From: Natronomonas gomsonensis
GTDB taxonomy: Archaea > Halobacteriota > Halobacteria > Halobacteriales > Haloarculaceae
Assembly (NCBI RefSeq): GCF_013391635.1
Contig: NZ_JACAWU010000002.1
Coordinates: forward strand, 1,612,001-1,676,000
Reading direction: 5' to 3'
Length of the DNA stretch: 64,000 nt
Shown here one piece after another: positions 17,744 through 27,488 of this stretch. Position 1 is the first letter of the stretch; each line of letters opens with the position of its first letter. The translations under genes and the position numbers were made by a program. The notes beneath the pieces were generated by a model, which had not been told where the DNA came from, ran no database searches, and saw nothing but the letters and a program-made list of their open reading frames with translations.

Positions 17744-17817
17744 ACCGTCTACGCCGACTGCGTCCCCGGGGTTTATTCGCCACGGCGGTGAACCGATGAG
17801 TCGATGACGGAGGGACC

Positions 17818-19710
17818 GTGTCCAGTCAACTGATTCCACTCGTCGCGGCGATCATCGCGCTGGGCGTCGGCGCGCAGTTGCTCGCTGACCGCTTCGAAGT
17901 GCCGAGTATCGTCTTCCTGCTCGCCGCAGGCATTGGACTCGGCCCCGAAGGACTCGGCGTCGTGACGAGCGACTCCTTCGGGGCCCTTCCGGCTATCGTC
18001 GGACTGTCGGTCGCCATCATCGTCTTCGAAGGGGCCTTTCATCTCCGGGTTGAGAAGCTTCGACAGGCCACGAGCGAGAGCCTCCGGCTGATAACTATCG
18101 GCGCGCTCATCGCGCTGGTCGGGACGGCGGTCGCGGTTCGGTTCGCCCTCGGAGCCGACTGGGGCATCGCGTTTCTCGTCGGCGCGCTCCTGATAGCGAC
18201 CGGCCCGACGGTTATCACGCCCATCCTCAACGTTGTTCCCGTCCGCGACCGGGTGCAGGCCGCACTAGAAACCGAAGGCATCGTCAACGACGTGACTGCG
18301 GCCATCCTCGCCGTCGTGGTGTTCAAAGTGATTCGCCTCGAAGAGCCGACTCTCGGCGCCTTCCTGGCGCTGTTCATCGAGCGCCTCGGTGGCGGCATAC
18401 TCATCGGAGCCACCGTCGCTGCCGCCGTCTGGTTCGTTCTCAGGTACATCGACCTCTCGCCGGGGGACGCCCCCCGGAACGCTCGACTCGTCGTCCTCGC
18501 CGGCGCGCTCGTCGCCTTCGGCACCGGGGAAATCCTCGCCAGCGAGGCGGGCGTCGCCGCCGCCGCAACCGCCGGTATCGTCCTCGGGAACCTCGACATC
18601 CCCTACGAGGAACAGATATCCGAGTTCAAAGGCGACATCACGCTCATCGTGTTGTCGTTCGTCTTCATCGCGCTGGCGGCGCTTTTGGAACTCGAAGACC
18701 TGCTGGCGCTCGGCATCGGTGGCGTGGCCGTCGTCGTCGCCGTCGCGTTCCTCATCCGTCCGCTGTTGGTGTATCTCTCGACGGTGGGCGGCAACTTCAC
18801 GCGCTCCGAACGGCTGTTCGTCGGCTTCGTCGGGCCGCGGGGAATCATCCCCGCGTCGGTCGCGACGCTGTTCGCCATCGAACTCCAGACCGTCGCCGAG
18901 GAAGCAGCGGCCGCCGGACAGATGGCACGGGCCGCCCAGCTGGAGGCCAACGCGACGCTTCTGGTCGGAACCGTGTTCCTCGTGATTCTCGCGACGGTCG
19001 TCTTGCAGGGCGGGTTCGCCCGTCACATCGCGGAATACCTCGACGTGATACCAATGCGTGTACTCGTAATCGGAGGCGGACAGGTCGGCCGAGAGGTCGC
19101 CACACGCCTCGAAGACAGAGGAGAGAACGTCGTCATCATCGAGAACGACGACGAAGCAGTCGAACGGGCCCGCAAGGAGGGGTTCACCGTCCACATCGGT
19201 GACGGGACGAAAATCGACACCCTTCGGTCGGCCGGCGTCGAGAACGCCTCGACGGTCGTCGCAGCGACCGGTAACGACGAGGTGAACCTGCTGGTCGGCC
19301 AACTCGCCGTCACGAAGTTCGACGTCGAGCGCGTCATCTGCCGGGCGAACGACGCCGAGAACGTCGAGGCCTTCGATGAGTTGGGCGTCGACACCATCTC
19401 CTCGACGCTGGCGACGGCCCAGGCCATGGACAACGCCATCGAGCGGCCGGCGCTGGCCAGTTGGTCCGGGTCCATCGGCGAAGAGGGCGACGTACAGGAA
19501 GTGACTGTTCGCAACAGCGAGTTCGTCGGCCAGACCATCAGCGAGGTCGGTCCGGAACTGCCGGGGCGCTGTCTGGTCGTTCTCGTCTCCCACGACGATG
19601 AAACGTTCGTCCCCGAGGCCGATTACGTCCTCCAGGAGGGCGACCGAATCACCCTCGTCGGCGAACACGACGCGGTTCGGGACGCGATGGCCCTCTGTCG
19701 CGGGGATTAA
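17818..19710 (+). CDS. NhaP-type cation/proton antiporter fused to TrkA domains
   Basis: 630 residues starting at GTG 17818. Residues ~1-410 contain about 12 hydrophobic helices of the CPA1 sodium/proton antiporter type, with the conserved NDVTAAILAVVVF helix where the acidic ion-binding residues sit. Residues ~415-530 are a TrkA-N (RCK) nucleotide-binding domain (RVLVIGGGQVGREVA, then IENDDEAVERA), and ~545-630 a TrkA-C ligand-binding domain. The soluble part should gate transport in response to NAD(H), ATP or a second messenger. Length fits known CPA1-RCK fusions. Probably exports Na+ or K+ in exchange for protons, central for a salt-in organism. Confidence 0.88.
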   Translation: MSSQLIPLVAAIIALGVGAQLLADRFEVPSIVFLLAAGIGLGPEGLGVVTSDSFGALPAIVGLSVAIIVFEGAFHLRVEKLRQATSESLRLITIGALIALVGTAVAVRFALGADWGIAFLVGALLIATGPTVITPILNVVPVRDRVQAALETEGIVNDVTAAILAVVVFKVIRLEEPTLGAFLALFIERLGGGILIGATVAAAVWFVLRYIDLSPGDAPRNARLVVLAGALVAFGTGEILASEAGVAAAATAGIVLGNLDIPYEEQISEFKGDITLIVLSFVFIALAALLELEDLLALGIGGVAVVVAVAFLIRPLLVYLSTVGGNFTRSERLFVGFVGPRGIIPASVATLFAIELQTVAEEAAAAGQMARAAQLEANATLLVGTVFLVILATVVLQGGFARHIAEYLDVIPMRVLVIGGGQVGREVATRLEDRGENVVIIENDDEAVERARKEGFTVHIGDGTKIDTLRSAGVENASTVVAATGNDEVNLLVGQLAVTKFDVERVICRANDAENVEAFDELGVDTISSTLATAQAMDNAIERPALASWSGSIGEEGDVQEVTVRNSEFVGQTISEVGPELPGRCLVVLVSHDDETFVPEADYVLQEGDRITLVGEHDAVRDAMALCRGD

Positions 19711-19769
19711 CCCCCCGAGGATTCGTGGCAGACCGTTTAAGGGGTCCGCTCTCTCCTATAGGATAGACC

Positions 19770-21461
19770 ATGATTCACACCGAGGGCCCGCTTCTGTCTA
19801 TCGACGTCGGACGACAGGAGACGACCGAGGAAGACATCGACGAGGTACTGGAGGCGTTCGTCGGCGGCCGCGGCGTCGGCACGAAACTCGCCCACGACCG
19901 CATTCCGTTCGACGCCGACCCGCTCGGCGCCGAAAACAGACTGGTGTTCGCGACGGGACCGCTGCAAACGTCGATGATGAGCTACACCGGCCGGATGTCC
20001 TGTACCGGCCTCTCGCCGTTGACCGACGGCCTACTGTCGTCGAACGCCGGCGGCTTCATGTCCCGGCCGTTCGTCGACACTGGCTATTCGGCCGTCGAAA
20101 TCGCCGGCGCGAGTGACGAACTCGTCGGCGTCCACGTCACCGACGAAGGCGTCGAGTTCGAGGCTGTCCCCGACCTCGCGGAGGCGACCGTCGAGGAGAC
20201 GACCGAGTACATCGAGGAGTCGTCCGGACTCGACATGGAACACACCGCCGTCGTCGGTCCCGCCGGCGAGAACGAGGTGCGGTTCGCCTCCATCATGACC
20301 AGCGAATCCCGCGCCTTCGGCCGCGGCGGCCTCGGCGCCGTCCTCGGCGCGAAGAACGTGAAGTTCCTCACATTCGACGGCGACTCCCGACCCGAAATCG
20401 AGGGCGTCGACGAGGAACTCGTCATGGAGATTCACAAGGAGGCCTCCGAATCCGGCAGTCCGATGAAAGACGCCGGCACGGTTTCGGTCTCCGACTACGC
20501 CAACGCCGTCGGCGCACTCCCGACGAAGTACTTCGAGGAGCTTCGCTACGACGGGGTCGACGACATCGGTTCGGCTGCCGTCATCGAACACAAATACAAG
20601 AAGGGAACGTGTTCGTCGTGTGCCTTCGCGTGTAAACTGCCGACCCGCGACGAGGAGTCCGGGCTCGAAACCGAGGGCCCCGAGTACGAGACGATGATGT
20701 CGTTCGGCTCGAACGCTCTCGTCGACGACTTCGTCGCCATCATGAAATCCAACGAGTTGTGTGACCAGTACGGACTCGACACCATCTCCTGTGGCGACTC
20801 GATTGCGGCCTACCTCGCCGCCGAAGACGAGTTCGGCAACACCGACCTCATCCACGACCTTATCGAAAAAATCGCCTTCCGAGAGGGCGTCGGCGACACG
20901 CTCGCGGAGGGAATCGACCGCTTCCACGAGGAGTTGGGCGTCGACAACTGGACGATGAAGGGCATGGAGTTCGCCGCCCACGACGGCCGGACGCTGAACG
21001 GACAGGGCCTGTCCTTCGCCACCTCGAACCGCGGCGCCGACCACATGTACGCCGAGATGTACCAACTCGAGTACCCGCTCGTCGCGCCCGACCAGGCGCT
21101 TGACTCCGACGGCGTCGAGGGGAAATCCGAGCGGCTCATCGAGATGGAGAACAAAAACGCCGTCCACGACTCCGGCGTCCTCTGTAAGTTCGCCTTCTCG
21201 AGTATGGACCACGACCGCTACGCGCGGCTGTTCGACACTGACTGGGAGACGTTTCAGGAAGTCGGCGGCAATATCATCGAACTCGAACGCCACTTCAACA
21301 ACGAGCGCGGCTTCGACCGCAGCGACGACGACGCCCTCCCCTACGAACTGGCGGGTCTCGACGCGGAGTTGTCGAACTACTACGAACTGCGTGGCTGGAA
21401 CGACGACGGCACCGTCCCAGACGCGAGCGTCAGTGGCAGTCCGGCCCCGGCAGACGACTGA
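19770..21461 (+). CDS. aor: aldehyde ferredoxin oxidoreductase family protein
   Basis: 563 residues of the tungsten/molybdenum bis-pterin AOR family, which oxidises aldehydes to acids with reduction of ferredoxin. N-terminal half has the pterin-binding pattern (GGRGVGTKLAHDRIPF; SESRAFGRGGLGAVLGAKNVK). The [4Fe-4S] ligands are C281, C284, C288 (CSSCAFAC) and C472 (VLCKF), all present. Slightly shorter than the ~600 residues of Pyrococcus AOR. A GTTTAAG box at about 19734 gives a leaderless start at 19770. Physiological aldehyde unknown; haloarchaea carry several AOR paralogs. Confidence 0.88.
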   Translation: MIHTEGPLLSIDVGRQETTEEDIDEVLEAFVGGRGVGTKLAHDRIPFDADPLGAENRLVFATGPLQTSMMSYTGRMSCTGLSPLTDGLLSSNAGGFMSRPFVDTGYSAVEIAGASDELVGVHVTDEGVEFEAVPDLAEATVEETTEYIEESSGLDMEHTAVVGPAGENEVRFASIMTSESRAFGRGGLGAVLGAKNVKFLTFDGDSRPEIEGVDEELVMEIHKEASESGSPMKDAGTVSVSDYANAVGALPTKYFEELRYDGVDDIGSAAVIEHKYKKGTCSSCAFACKLPTRDEESGLETEGPEYETMMSFGSNALVDDFVAIMKSNELCDQYGLDTISCGDSIAAYLAAEDEFGNTDLIHDLIEKIAFREGVGDTLAEGIDRFHEELGVDNWTMKGMEFAAHDGRTLNGQGLSFATSNRGADHMYAEMYQLEYPLVAPDQALDSDGVEGKSERLIEMENKNAVHDSGVLCKFAFSSMDHDRYARLFDTDWETFQEVGGNIIELERHFNNERGFDRSDDDALPYELAGLDAELSNYYELRGWNDDGTVPDASVSGSPAPADD

Positions 21462-21476
21462 ACCGACGCCAGCCCG

Positions 21477-21905
21477 CTATTCGTCCGGTTCGCCGCGCCA
21501 CGCCGACGACCCGTCGCCGCCGCCCGTTTTGTACGTCCCGCGGGCGGTGGCGATGTCGGTTCCCTCCTCGTCGGTAACGTCGACTTCGACGGTGGCGACG
21601 TTGTTGCCGTTTCGGATGACCTCCGCATCGGCGTACAGCGTCCCGCCGGTAGCCGGCGAGAGGTAGTCGATGCGCATGTCGATAGTCGGCGTGACGGTGT
21701 AGTTCGCGGAGACAGCCGCCGCACCGCCGATGGTGTCCGCGAGGGCGTACGTGACGCCGCCGTGGGCAATCATCGTGTTCGGGTTCGAGGAGTGCTCCGA
21801 GGAGAGCTCCAGTTTCCCCTTCGCGTGACCGTCCTCGGCGTCCAGTAGTTCGATTCCGAGGCGGTCGTTGAACGGCATCTCGTCGAACAGCTCCGAGAGG
21901 ACCAT
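21477..21905 (-). CDS. PaaI-family hotdog-fold thioesterase
   Basis: 142 residues with the hotdog signature: NTMIAHGGVTYALADTIGGAAA (the helix and HGG loop), then TIDMRIDYLSPATGGTLYADAEV. Members hydrolyse acyl-CoA thioesters, in PaaI itself those of the phenylacetate pathway; substrate here is open. ATG 21905 starts at MVLSELFDEMPF; the frame is open well upstream but overlaps the divergent ACT gene. Converges on the aldehyde oxidoreductase gene. Confidence 0.85.
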   Translation of the reverse strand: MVLSELFDEMPFNDRLGIELLDAEDGHAKGKLELSSEHSSNPNTMIAHGGVTYALADTIGGAAAVSANYTVTPTIDMRIDYLSPATGGTLYADAEVIRNGNNVATVEVDVTDEEGTDIATARGTYKTGGGDGSSAWRGEPDE

Positions 21906-21992
21906 ACCCGAACTCCACCGTCGGCGGGGAAAAATCCGTCCCCTCGGATAGGGTGGCGTAACTGACAACATCACCGCCCCCGAGAAGCGTGT

Positions 21993-22496
21993 ATGTTCGA
22001 CGAAATCATGCGGAAGTTCGAAGACAGCCCGAGCCAACAGGCTGTCATTCGGCTGCTGTTGGAGCGGGGCTTTTCGGTCAACGACGAGGGGCGAGTCGTT
22101 TCCGGCGGCATCGAGATTCCGAACACGGGAATCGCCCGGGAGATCGACGTCGACCGGCGGGTCGTCGACGCGACGACCGACGCCATCCTCGCCGACGACG
22201 AACTCCGGCGCATCTTCCAGAACATCTCCGCGATTCCGTCGTTGATGGACCTCGCGCCGGTACTCGATTTGACCGTCCTCACGGTTCGTGTCGGCGACGC
22301 CGACGAACCTGGCATCGTCGCCGCGGTGACGGGCTGTATCGCAGACCACGGTATCTCGATTCGACAGACGATAAGCGAGGACCCGGAGTTCACCGACGAA
22401 CCGAAACTGTACATCGTTACCGACGAATCGCTCGACGGCGAGTTGATAAACGAGATTCGGTCGCTGCCGTTCGTCCGGAAAATCGAGTTGGAGTGA
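21993..22496 (+). CDS. ACT domain protein, predicted amino-acid metabolism regulator
   Basis: 167 residues. The N-terminal ~85 residues carry an SPSQQAVIRLLLERGFSV helix-turn-helix-like region; the C-terminal half (LTVLTVRVGDADEPGIVAAVTG, later ISIRQTISED) is an ACT domain that binds small ligands such as amino acids. It matches the archaeal group COG2150, predicted regulators of amino acid metabolism. Stop codon lies 9 bases before the end of the convergent DUF5828-like gene. Target genes cannot be told from context. Confidence 0.82.
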   Translation: MFDEIMRKFEDSPSQQAVIRLLLERGFSVNDEGRVVSGGIEIPNTGIAREIDVDRRVVDATTDAILADDELRRIFQNISAIPSLMDLAPVLDLTVLTVRVGDADEPGIVAAVTGCIADHGISIRQTISEDPEFTDEPKLYIVTDESLDGELINEIRSLPFVRKIELE

Positions 22497-22505
22497 CGCC
22501 GTCTA

Positions 22506-23204
22506 TCAGTTCTTCGTCGGTTCGGATTCGCCGTGGGTCTCCTCGTCCTCGGGGGGTGCGTGGCCCTCGACGGCTTCGGCGACCCCGGTGTCTTTGGGCG
22601 TGTCGACGTGCCAGCGGTCGACCGACGTCTCGTAGTCGGCCAGTTTGTTGGAGACGCGAATCTTCAGGTCGTCGTCGTTGACGTTCACCTCGAAGACGTA
22701 GTCGTCGGTGTCGGCTCGTGAGAGGTTCGCGCTCACGAGTTCGTTGTCGAAGTAGTACGGCGACACCTGGGTCATCACGTTCTTGTAGACGCTACCCTCG
22801 ACCTTCCGGAGGGCTTTCCGCGTCGCGGAGTCGGCGGCGCGGGCGACGTAGTTGATGGACTTCCGCCACTCGTTGACCGCCTCCTCGGGGTCTTCGAGGC
22901 TGTCGTAGGAGTCCGCGAGTTTCTCGCCGGCCGTCTTCAGATCTTCGTCCGGTCCCTTGCCCGCTTTTTCCCCTTCACCTTCCGAGACGCTCGCCTTCTC
23001 GGCGGTCTTTTCGTTGACGTCCTCGCCGAGCCGTTCGTCGGCCTTCGGCCGCCATTCGTCCCACTCTTCGAGGGCAGTCTCGTCGACGTCCTGTTCCTCG
23101 TCGGCGAGGTCCTTCAGCGCACGAGTGAGTCGTTCGCCATGTTCGACGATGTCTCCCCAACTCCCACGAACTTTGAAGCCGGAGACGCTCTCTTCGACCT
23201 CCAT
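22506..23204 (-). CDS. DUF5828-like haloarchaeal protein
   Basis: 232 residues, very acidic, no membrane helix. N-terminal helical region (KVRGSWGDIVEHGERLTRAL), a low-complexity E/K/G-rich linker at about 65-90, and a C-terminal globular half with SPYYFDNELVSANLSR. I believe this is the haloarchaeal family DUF5828; function unknown. It is divergent from upp, with 90 bases between the starts and a TATA-like element for each. Confidence 0.7.
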   Translation of the reverse strand: MEVEESVSGFKVRGSWGDIVEHGERLTRALKDLADEEQDVDETALEEWDEWRPKADERLGEDVNEKTAEKASVSEGEGEKAGKGPDEDLKTAGEKLADSYDSLEDPEEAVNEWRKSINYVARAADSATRKALRKVEGSVYKNVMTQVSPYYFDNELVSANLSRADTDDYVFEVNVNDDDLKIRVSNKLADYETSVDRWHVDTPKDTGVAEAVEGHAPPEDEETHGESEPTKN

Positions 23205-23294
23205 TGCTGGCGGCTACGGTGCCGGGACGTTTACCTCTTGTCGCTCGTCGCTCCCAACGACTGGCTTTAAGCCGTCGGCGCACGGCCTACCGGT

Positions 23295-23966
23295 ATGCCA
23301 ATCGAGGACCGTGATGACGCCCACGTCATCACTCACGCGCTCGCGAAGCACACCCTCTCGGAGCTTCGGTCGGTCGACACCGACCAGGTCGCGTTCCGCA
23401 ACGGCCTCATCGACCTCGGGCGGCTCTGTGGTTTCGAAATCATCGACGGCATGATGGACACCGAGTACGTCTCGATTACGACGCCGCTTGCGGAGACCAC
23501 CGGCGAGGTCGTCAAGGGACTCGACGATGTGGTCATCGTCAACGTTCTGCGGGCGGCGACGCCGTTCGTCGAGGGGTTAGTCGAGGCGTTCCCGCACGCC
23601 CGCCAGGGCGTCATCTCGGCGGGGCGCGACGAGGACGCGGGCATGGACGACGACGGCGAGTTCCCCATCACCGTCGACTACGTGAAACTGCCGGACATCA
23701 ACGAGGACGACACCGTCATCGTCGCCGACCCGATGTTGGCCACCGGAAGCACGATGGTCGCGGTGTTGGAGGAAGTCTTGGAGAAGGGCAACCCCGAACG
23801 GCTCGTGGTGCTCTCGGCTGTGAGCGCGCCGCCGGGACTCGTCCGCGTCGACGAGGCGTTCCCGAAGGCCGACATCCTCACCGTCAGCATCGACGAGCGC
23901 CTCGACGACGACGGCTACATCGTCCCCGGCGTCGGCGACGCGGGCGACCGAGCCTTCGGCACCTGA
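23295..23966 (+). CDS. upp: uracil phosphoribosyltransferase
   Basis: 223 residues catalysing uracil + PRPP to UMP in pyrimidine salvage. The PRPP loop [14 protein letters not shown] and the uracil-binding C-terminus [20 protein letters not shown] are both intact; length is normal. A GGCTTTAAGCC box centred about 27 bases before ATG 23295 is the probable TATA element and is itself an 11-base palindrome. Single gene. Confidence 0.93.
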   Translation: MPIEDRDDAHVITHALAKHTLSELRSVDTDQVAFRNGLIDLGRLCGFEIIDGMMDTEYVSITTPLAETTGEVVKGLDDVVIVNVLRAATPFVEGLVEAFPHARQGVISAGRDEDAGMDDDGEFPITVDYVKLPDINEDDTVIVADPMLATGSTMVAVLEEVLEKGNPERLVVLSAVSAPPGLVRVDEAFPKADILTVSIDERLDDDGYIVPGVGDAGDRAFGT

Positions 23967-24113
23967 CCGGCGTTTCTCCTCGAGATACGCGAGACCGCAG
24001 CCACGACTGATTTCCACCCGAACCCGTCTCAACCCCTCTACTTCACGTGGAGATGGCCGCTTTCCTGCGGTTTCGTTCCTGTCGAAGCGTCAGACGTACG
24101 ACCGACAACGACG

Positions 24114-24710
24114 TTATAGCTCGATTCGACCACTGGTGGCGCTCCGAAGACGGTCACGAAGCGCGTCGGCCTCGGCGACCGGCACCCGGATTTCGAATCG
24201 GACGCGTTCGCCGTAGTCGGCCTCGAACGTGACGGCTTCGCTTTCGAGGATTCCCCGGACCGTCCCCGAGTCGTCGTAGTCGACGACGGCGCGAAACGTC
24301 TCCTGTGGCCGTTGTTCGATAACGCTGGCGGCGTCGACGGCGTCCTTCGCCGCCTGCGAGTACGCCCGGACCAAGCCGCCGACACCGAGGTTCGTCCCGC
24401 CGTAGTAGCGTGTGACGACGACGACGACGTTCTCCAACTCCCGACCCGAGAGCACCGACAGCATCGGTTTTCCGGCGCTCCCGGAGGGTTCGCCGTCGTC
24501 GGAGGCGTACTCCCGAAACGGGTCCGCCCGGACCCGGTAGGCCGGCACGTTGTGGGTGGCGTCGTCGTACTCGGCTTCGATTTCGTCGACGAACGCCTCC
24601 GCGGCCTCGACGGAGTCGACCGGCGCGGCGTGACCGATGAACTCCGACCCCTGCACCGTGAACCGCGCCGTCCCCCGACCGGCCAGCGTCAGATAGGCGT
24701 CGTCGGACAC
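24114..24710 (-). CDS. YigZ/IMPACT family protein
   Basis: 198 residues from GTG 24710 (VSDDAYLTLAGRG). The UPF0029/IMPACT N-terminal domain is clear: FTVQGSEFIGHAAPVDSVEAA, THNVPAYR, and the signature ASDDGEPSGSAGKPML followed by VVVTRYYGGTNLGVGGLVRAYS. The C-terminal domain is of the DUF1949 type. In eukaryotes IMPACT regulates Gcn2; in bacteria YigZ is of unknown function and may bind nucleic acid. The frame is open further upstream to 25106 but that overlaps the divergent phosphate transporter gene, so the GTG is preferred. Confidence 0.85.
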   Translation of the reverse strand: MSDDAYLTLAGRGTARFTVQGSEFIGHAAPVDSVEAAEAFVDEIEAEYDDATHNVPAYRVRADPFREYASDDGEPSGSAGKPMLSVLSGRELENVVVVVTRYYGGTNLGVGGLVRAYSQAAKDAVDAASVIEQRPQETFRAVVDYDDSGTVRGILESEAVTFEADYGERVRFEIRVPVAEADALRDRLRSATSGRIEL

Positions 24711-24768
24711 ACACCGACTCCGAACGCGGTCGGTAAACGCGTTTCGCGTCGCAAGCGCGTTCGGCCGG

Positions 24769-24776
24769 TATTTATA
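24769..24776 (+). promoter_or_regulatory. TATA box of the phosphate transporter gene
   Basis: TATTTATA, 26-33 bases before ATG 24802. A leaderless transcript is expected. Confidence 0.7.
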
Positions 24777-24801
24777 CGGACGGCCGACGAAGTCGCTTTC
24801 G

Positions 24802-25971
24802 ATGGAGGCGTTGACGCTCGCGACGTTCGTGGCCGCCGGGGGAGCCAGCCTGTTCATGGCGTGGGCCATCGGCGCCGGGTCGTCCGGGTCGACGCCGTTT
24901 GCACCCGCCGTCGGCGCCAACGCCATCTCGGTGATGCGCGCCGGCTTCTTCGTCGGGATTCTCGGCCTGCTCGGGGCCACGCTACAGGGCGCGAACGTCA
25001 CTGAAGCAGTCGGTCGAGAACTCGTCGTCGGCACGACGCTGTCGCCCGGCGCGGCCATCGTCGCGTTGAGCATCGCCGCGGGCCTCGTCGCCGTCGGCAT
25101 CTTCACCGGCTACCCCATCGCGACGGCCTTCACCGTCACCGGTGCGGTCGTCGGCGCCGGCCTGGCGATGGGGGGTGGCCCCGCGTGGACGAAGTACACG
25201 GAGATACTCTCGGTGTGGACGCTGACCCCGTTCGTCGGTGGCGGCATCGCCTACGCGACGGCGAAACTACTCCGGCGGGAGGCGGTCCCGGAACGGGTGG
25301 CGATTCCCGCACTCGCCGGCGTCGTCGGCGCGCTGTTGGCGAACGTCGAGTTCGTCCTTCTGGGGCCGCCCGACGGGGTCGGCAGCCTCTCGACGACGCT
25401 CGGTGGCGGACTCCCCGGTCAGGTGGCGGTGACGCTCGTCTTCGCGGGCGCCGTCGCGGGCGCACTCGCCGCCGACATGCGCAGCGACGAAGCGGCGGGC
25501 CAACGCCACTTCCTGCTCGCGTTGGGTGCGCTCGTCGCCTTCTCCGCGGGCGGCAGTCAGGTCGGGCTCGCGCTCGGTCCCCTGTTGCCGTTGTTCGACA
25601 CCACGAGCGTCGAGATTCCGCTCATCGCGCTGCTGTTCGGCGGCGGTTTCGGCCTGCTGTTGGGATCCTGGACCGCCGCGCCACGGATGATAAAGGCCAT
25701 CGCACAGGACTACTCCTCGCTCGGGCCACGCCGCTCTATCGCCGCGCTCATTCCCTCTTTCGCCATCGCACAGACGGCCATCCTGCTCGGCGTTCCCATA
25801 TCGTTCAACGAAATCATCGTCTCGGCGGTCGTCGGCGCCGGCGCGGCCGCCGGCACCGGTGGTGTCAGCCGTGGGAAAATGGGGTACACCGTGTTGGCGT
25901 GGGTCGGGTCGCTGCTATTGGCCAGCGTGTTGAGTTTCGGCCTCTACACCGCCGCGACGGCGGTGCTGTAA
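24802..25971 (+). CDS. pit: inorganic phosphate transporter, PiT family
   Basis: 389 residues with about ten hydrophobic helices. The family repeat is visible twice: FMAWAIGAGSSGSTPFAPAVGANAIS near the N-terminus (GANA motif) and a second, more degenerate copy after about residue 215, as expected for the inverted-repeat PiT fold (Na+- or H+-coupled phosphate uptake). The regulatory PhoU-like (DUF47) partner often paired with pit is not adjacent. Convergent with the CNNM-family gene, 15 bases apart. Confidence 0.85.
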   Translation: MEALTLATFVAAGGASLFMAWAIGAGSSGSTPFAPAVGANAISVMRAGFFVGILGLLGATLQGANVTEAVGRELVVGTTLSPGAAIVALSIAAGLVAVGIFTGYPIATAFTVTGAVVGAGLAMGGGPAWTKYTEILSVWTLTPFVGGGIAYATAKLLRREAVPERVAIPALAGVVGALLANVEFVLLGPPDGVGSLSTTLGGGLPGQVAVTLVFAGAVAGALAADMRSDEAAGQRHFLLALGALVAFSAGGSQVGLALGPLLPLFDTTSVEIPLIALLFGGGFGLLLGSWTAAPRMIKAIAQDYSSLGPRRSIAALIPSFAIAQTAILLGVPISFNEIIVSAVVGAGAAAGTGGVSRGKMGYTVLAWVGSLLLASVLSFGLYTAATAVL

Positions 25972-25986
25972 TCGTCGTCGGACGCG

Positions 25987-27366
25987 TCACTCCTCGTCGG
26001 CGATTTGCTCTTCGGGCTCCGGTTCGTCGTAGGCCTCGGTGCGGACGAGGCGGGCCTTCATGATGCGCGTGTTCTCGACGCTCTCGATATGGATGTCGAT
26101 GCCGTCGTACTCGATGGTCTCGCCCTCCTCGACGAGGCGACCGGCGCGGTTGAAGATGAACCCCGCCAGCGTCTCGAACTCCTCGCCCTCCGGGATGTCG
26201 ATGTCGAGGGCCTCGTTGACCTCGTCGATGTTCACTTCGCCTTTGATAATCGCGGTGCGGTCGTCGATGAACTCGATTGGCTCCTCTTCGCCCGCTTCCA
26301 GCAGTTCGCCGACGATTTCCTCGGTGATGTCCTCCATCGTCACCAATCCCTCTGTGGTGCCGAACTCGTCGATGACGATGACCATGTGCATCCGGCTTTC
26401 GCGCATCTCCGCGAGCAGTTCGTCGACGTTCTTCGACTCGGGGACGTGGAGCGTCTCCTCGATGACGTCCTCCAGTTCGAGGTTCTCGCCCTCGCCGTAG
26501 GAGTAATCGCGGACGAGGTCGCTGACGTGGACGATGCCGAGAACGTTGTCCAGACTACCCTCGTACACCGGGAGGCGTGTGTGACCGGAGTGGACACACT
26601 TCTCGAGGGCTTCCTCGATGCTGGCGTCCTTCGAGACCGCTTCCATGTCCAGCCGTGGCGTCATGATTTCCTTGGCGATGGTGTTGGTAAAGCGGAAGAT
26701 GCGCTGGAGCATCTCGCGTTCGTCCTCCTCGAGGACGCCGGCGCGTTCGCCCGTCTCGATGATGTCGCGAATCTCCTCGCGAGTGACGTACGTCGACTCG
26801 ATCGAGGACTGGCCGCCGGTGAGTCGGTTGACCTGCCGGGTGAGGTAATCGAAGGTAATCACCAGCGGCATGAGGACGTACTCCGCGTACTGCAGCGGCC
26901 GAGCGATGCGGAGGGCCCACGACTCGGTGTGTTCGACGGCGTAGGACTTCGGCGCGCTTTCGCCGAACAGCAACACGAGGGCGGTGATGCCGAACGTCGA
27001 CGCGAGGACGGCCTGCCCCTGTGAGAGGAAGTACGTCGCCAACAGCCCCGTCGCTATCGACGACATCGCGATGTTGACGATGTTGTTGCCGACGAGGATC
27101 GTGACGAGCAACCGGTGGGGGTCGTCCTTGAGGTGTTTCAGCGTCTCGGCCCCCGGGATGTCGTCGGAGACGAGGGCATCCACCCGGTGGGGTGGCAGCG
27201 AGAACATCGCGATCTCCGACGACGAGAAGAACCCCGAGAGTGCGACCAATCCGAGGATTACCACGCCGCCGAGTACGATGACGGTCGTGTCACTGAACGG
27301 AAGTTCGCCGGCGTCGGGGGCAGCCTGTAACCAGACCGTGACGACCGACAGCGCGAGAGAGCCCAT
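25987..27366 (-). CDS. CNNM/CorC (hemolysin C) family membrane protein
   Basis: 459 residues. N-terminal DUF21 (CNNM) membrane domain with helices at about 28-50, 85-115 and 120-145 (SGFFSSSEIAMFSLPPHR; VGNNIVNIAMSS), then two CBS domains at about 215-335 (ITPRLDMEAV region; RLPVYEGSLDNVLGIVH; VIDEFGTTEGLVTMEDI) and a C-terminal CorC/HlyC FAD-like domain to ~435. Members are magnesium-related transporters or regulators. A paralog of the same layout lies at 40.6 kb. Divergent from the glutaredoxin-like operon. Confidence 0.88.
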   Translation of the reverse strand: MGSLALSVVTVWLQAAPDAGELPFSDTTVIVLGGVVILGLVALSGFFSSSEIAMFSLPPHRVDALVSDDIPGAETLKHLKDDPHRLLVTILVGNNIVNIAMSSIATGLLATYFLSQGQAVLASTFGITALVLLFGESAPKSYAVEHTESWALRIARPLQYAEYVLMPLVITFDYLTRQVNRLTGGQSSIESTYVTREEIRDIIETGERAGVLEEDEREMLQRIFRFTNTIAKEIMTPRLDMEAVSKDASIEEALEKCVHSGHTRLPVYEGSLDNVLGIVHVSDLVRDYSYGEGENLELEDVIEETLHVPESKNVDELLAEMRESRMHMVIVIDEFGTTEGLVTMEDITEEIVGELLEAGEEEPIEFIDDRTAIIKGEVNIDEVNEALDIDIPEGEEFETLAGFIFNRAGRLVEEGETIEYDGIDIHIESVENTRIMKARLVRTEAYDEPEPEEQIADEE

Positions 27367-27488
27367 TTAGACGTGCGTTGTTCTTCGGCCGCGGGATTAA
27401 GAGTTGTCATGGACGCGAACACCGAGGTCGTGTGTCGTGTGTGTCCGCGGGCGACACCCTTAGGCGGAGACCACCCCAACGTGACGGT

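Noticed and set aside
23967..24113. small gene in the gap after upp
   Set aside because: No frame with start, G/C-rich third positions and a plausible protein was found in these 147 bases.
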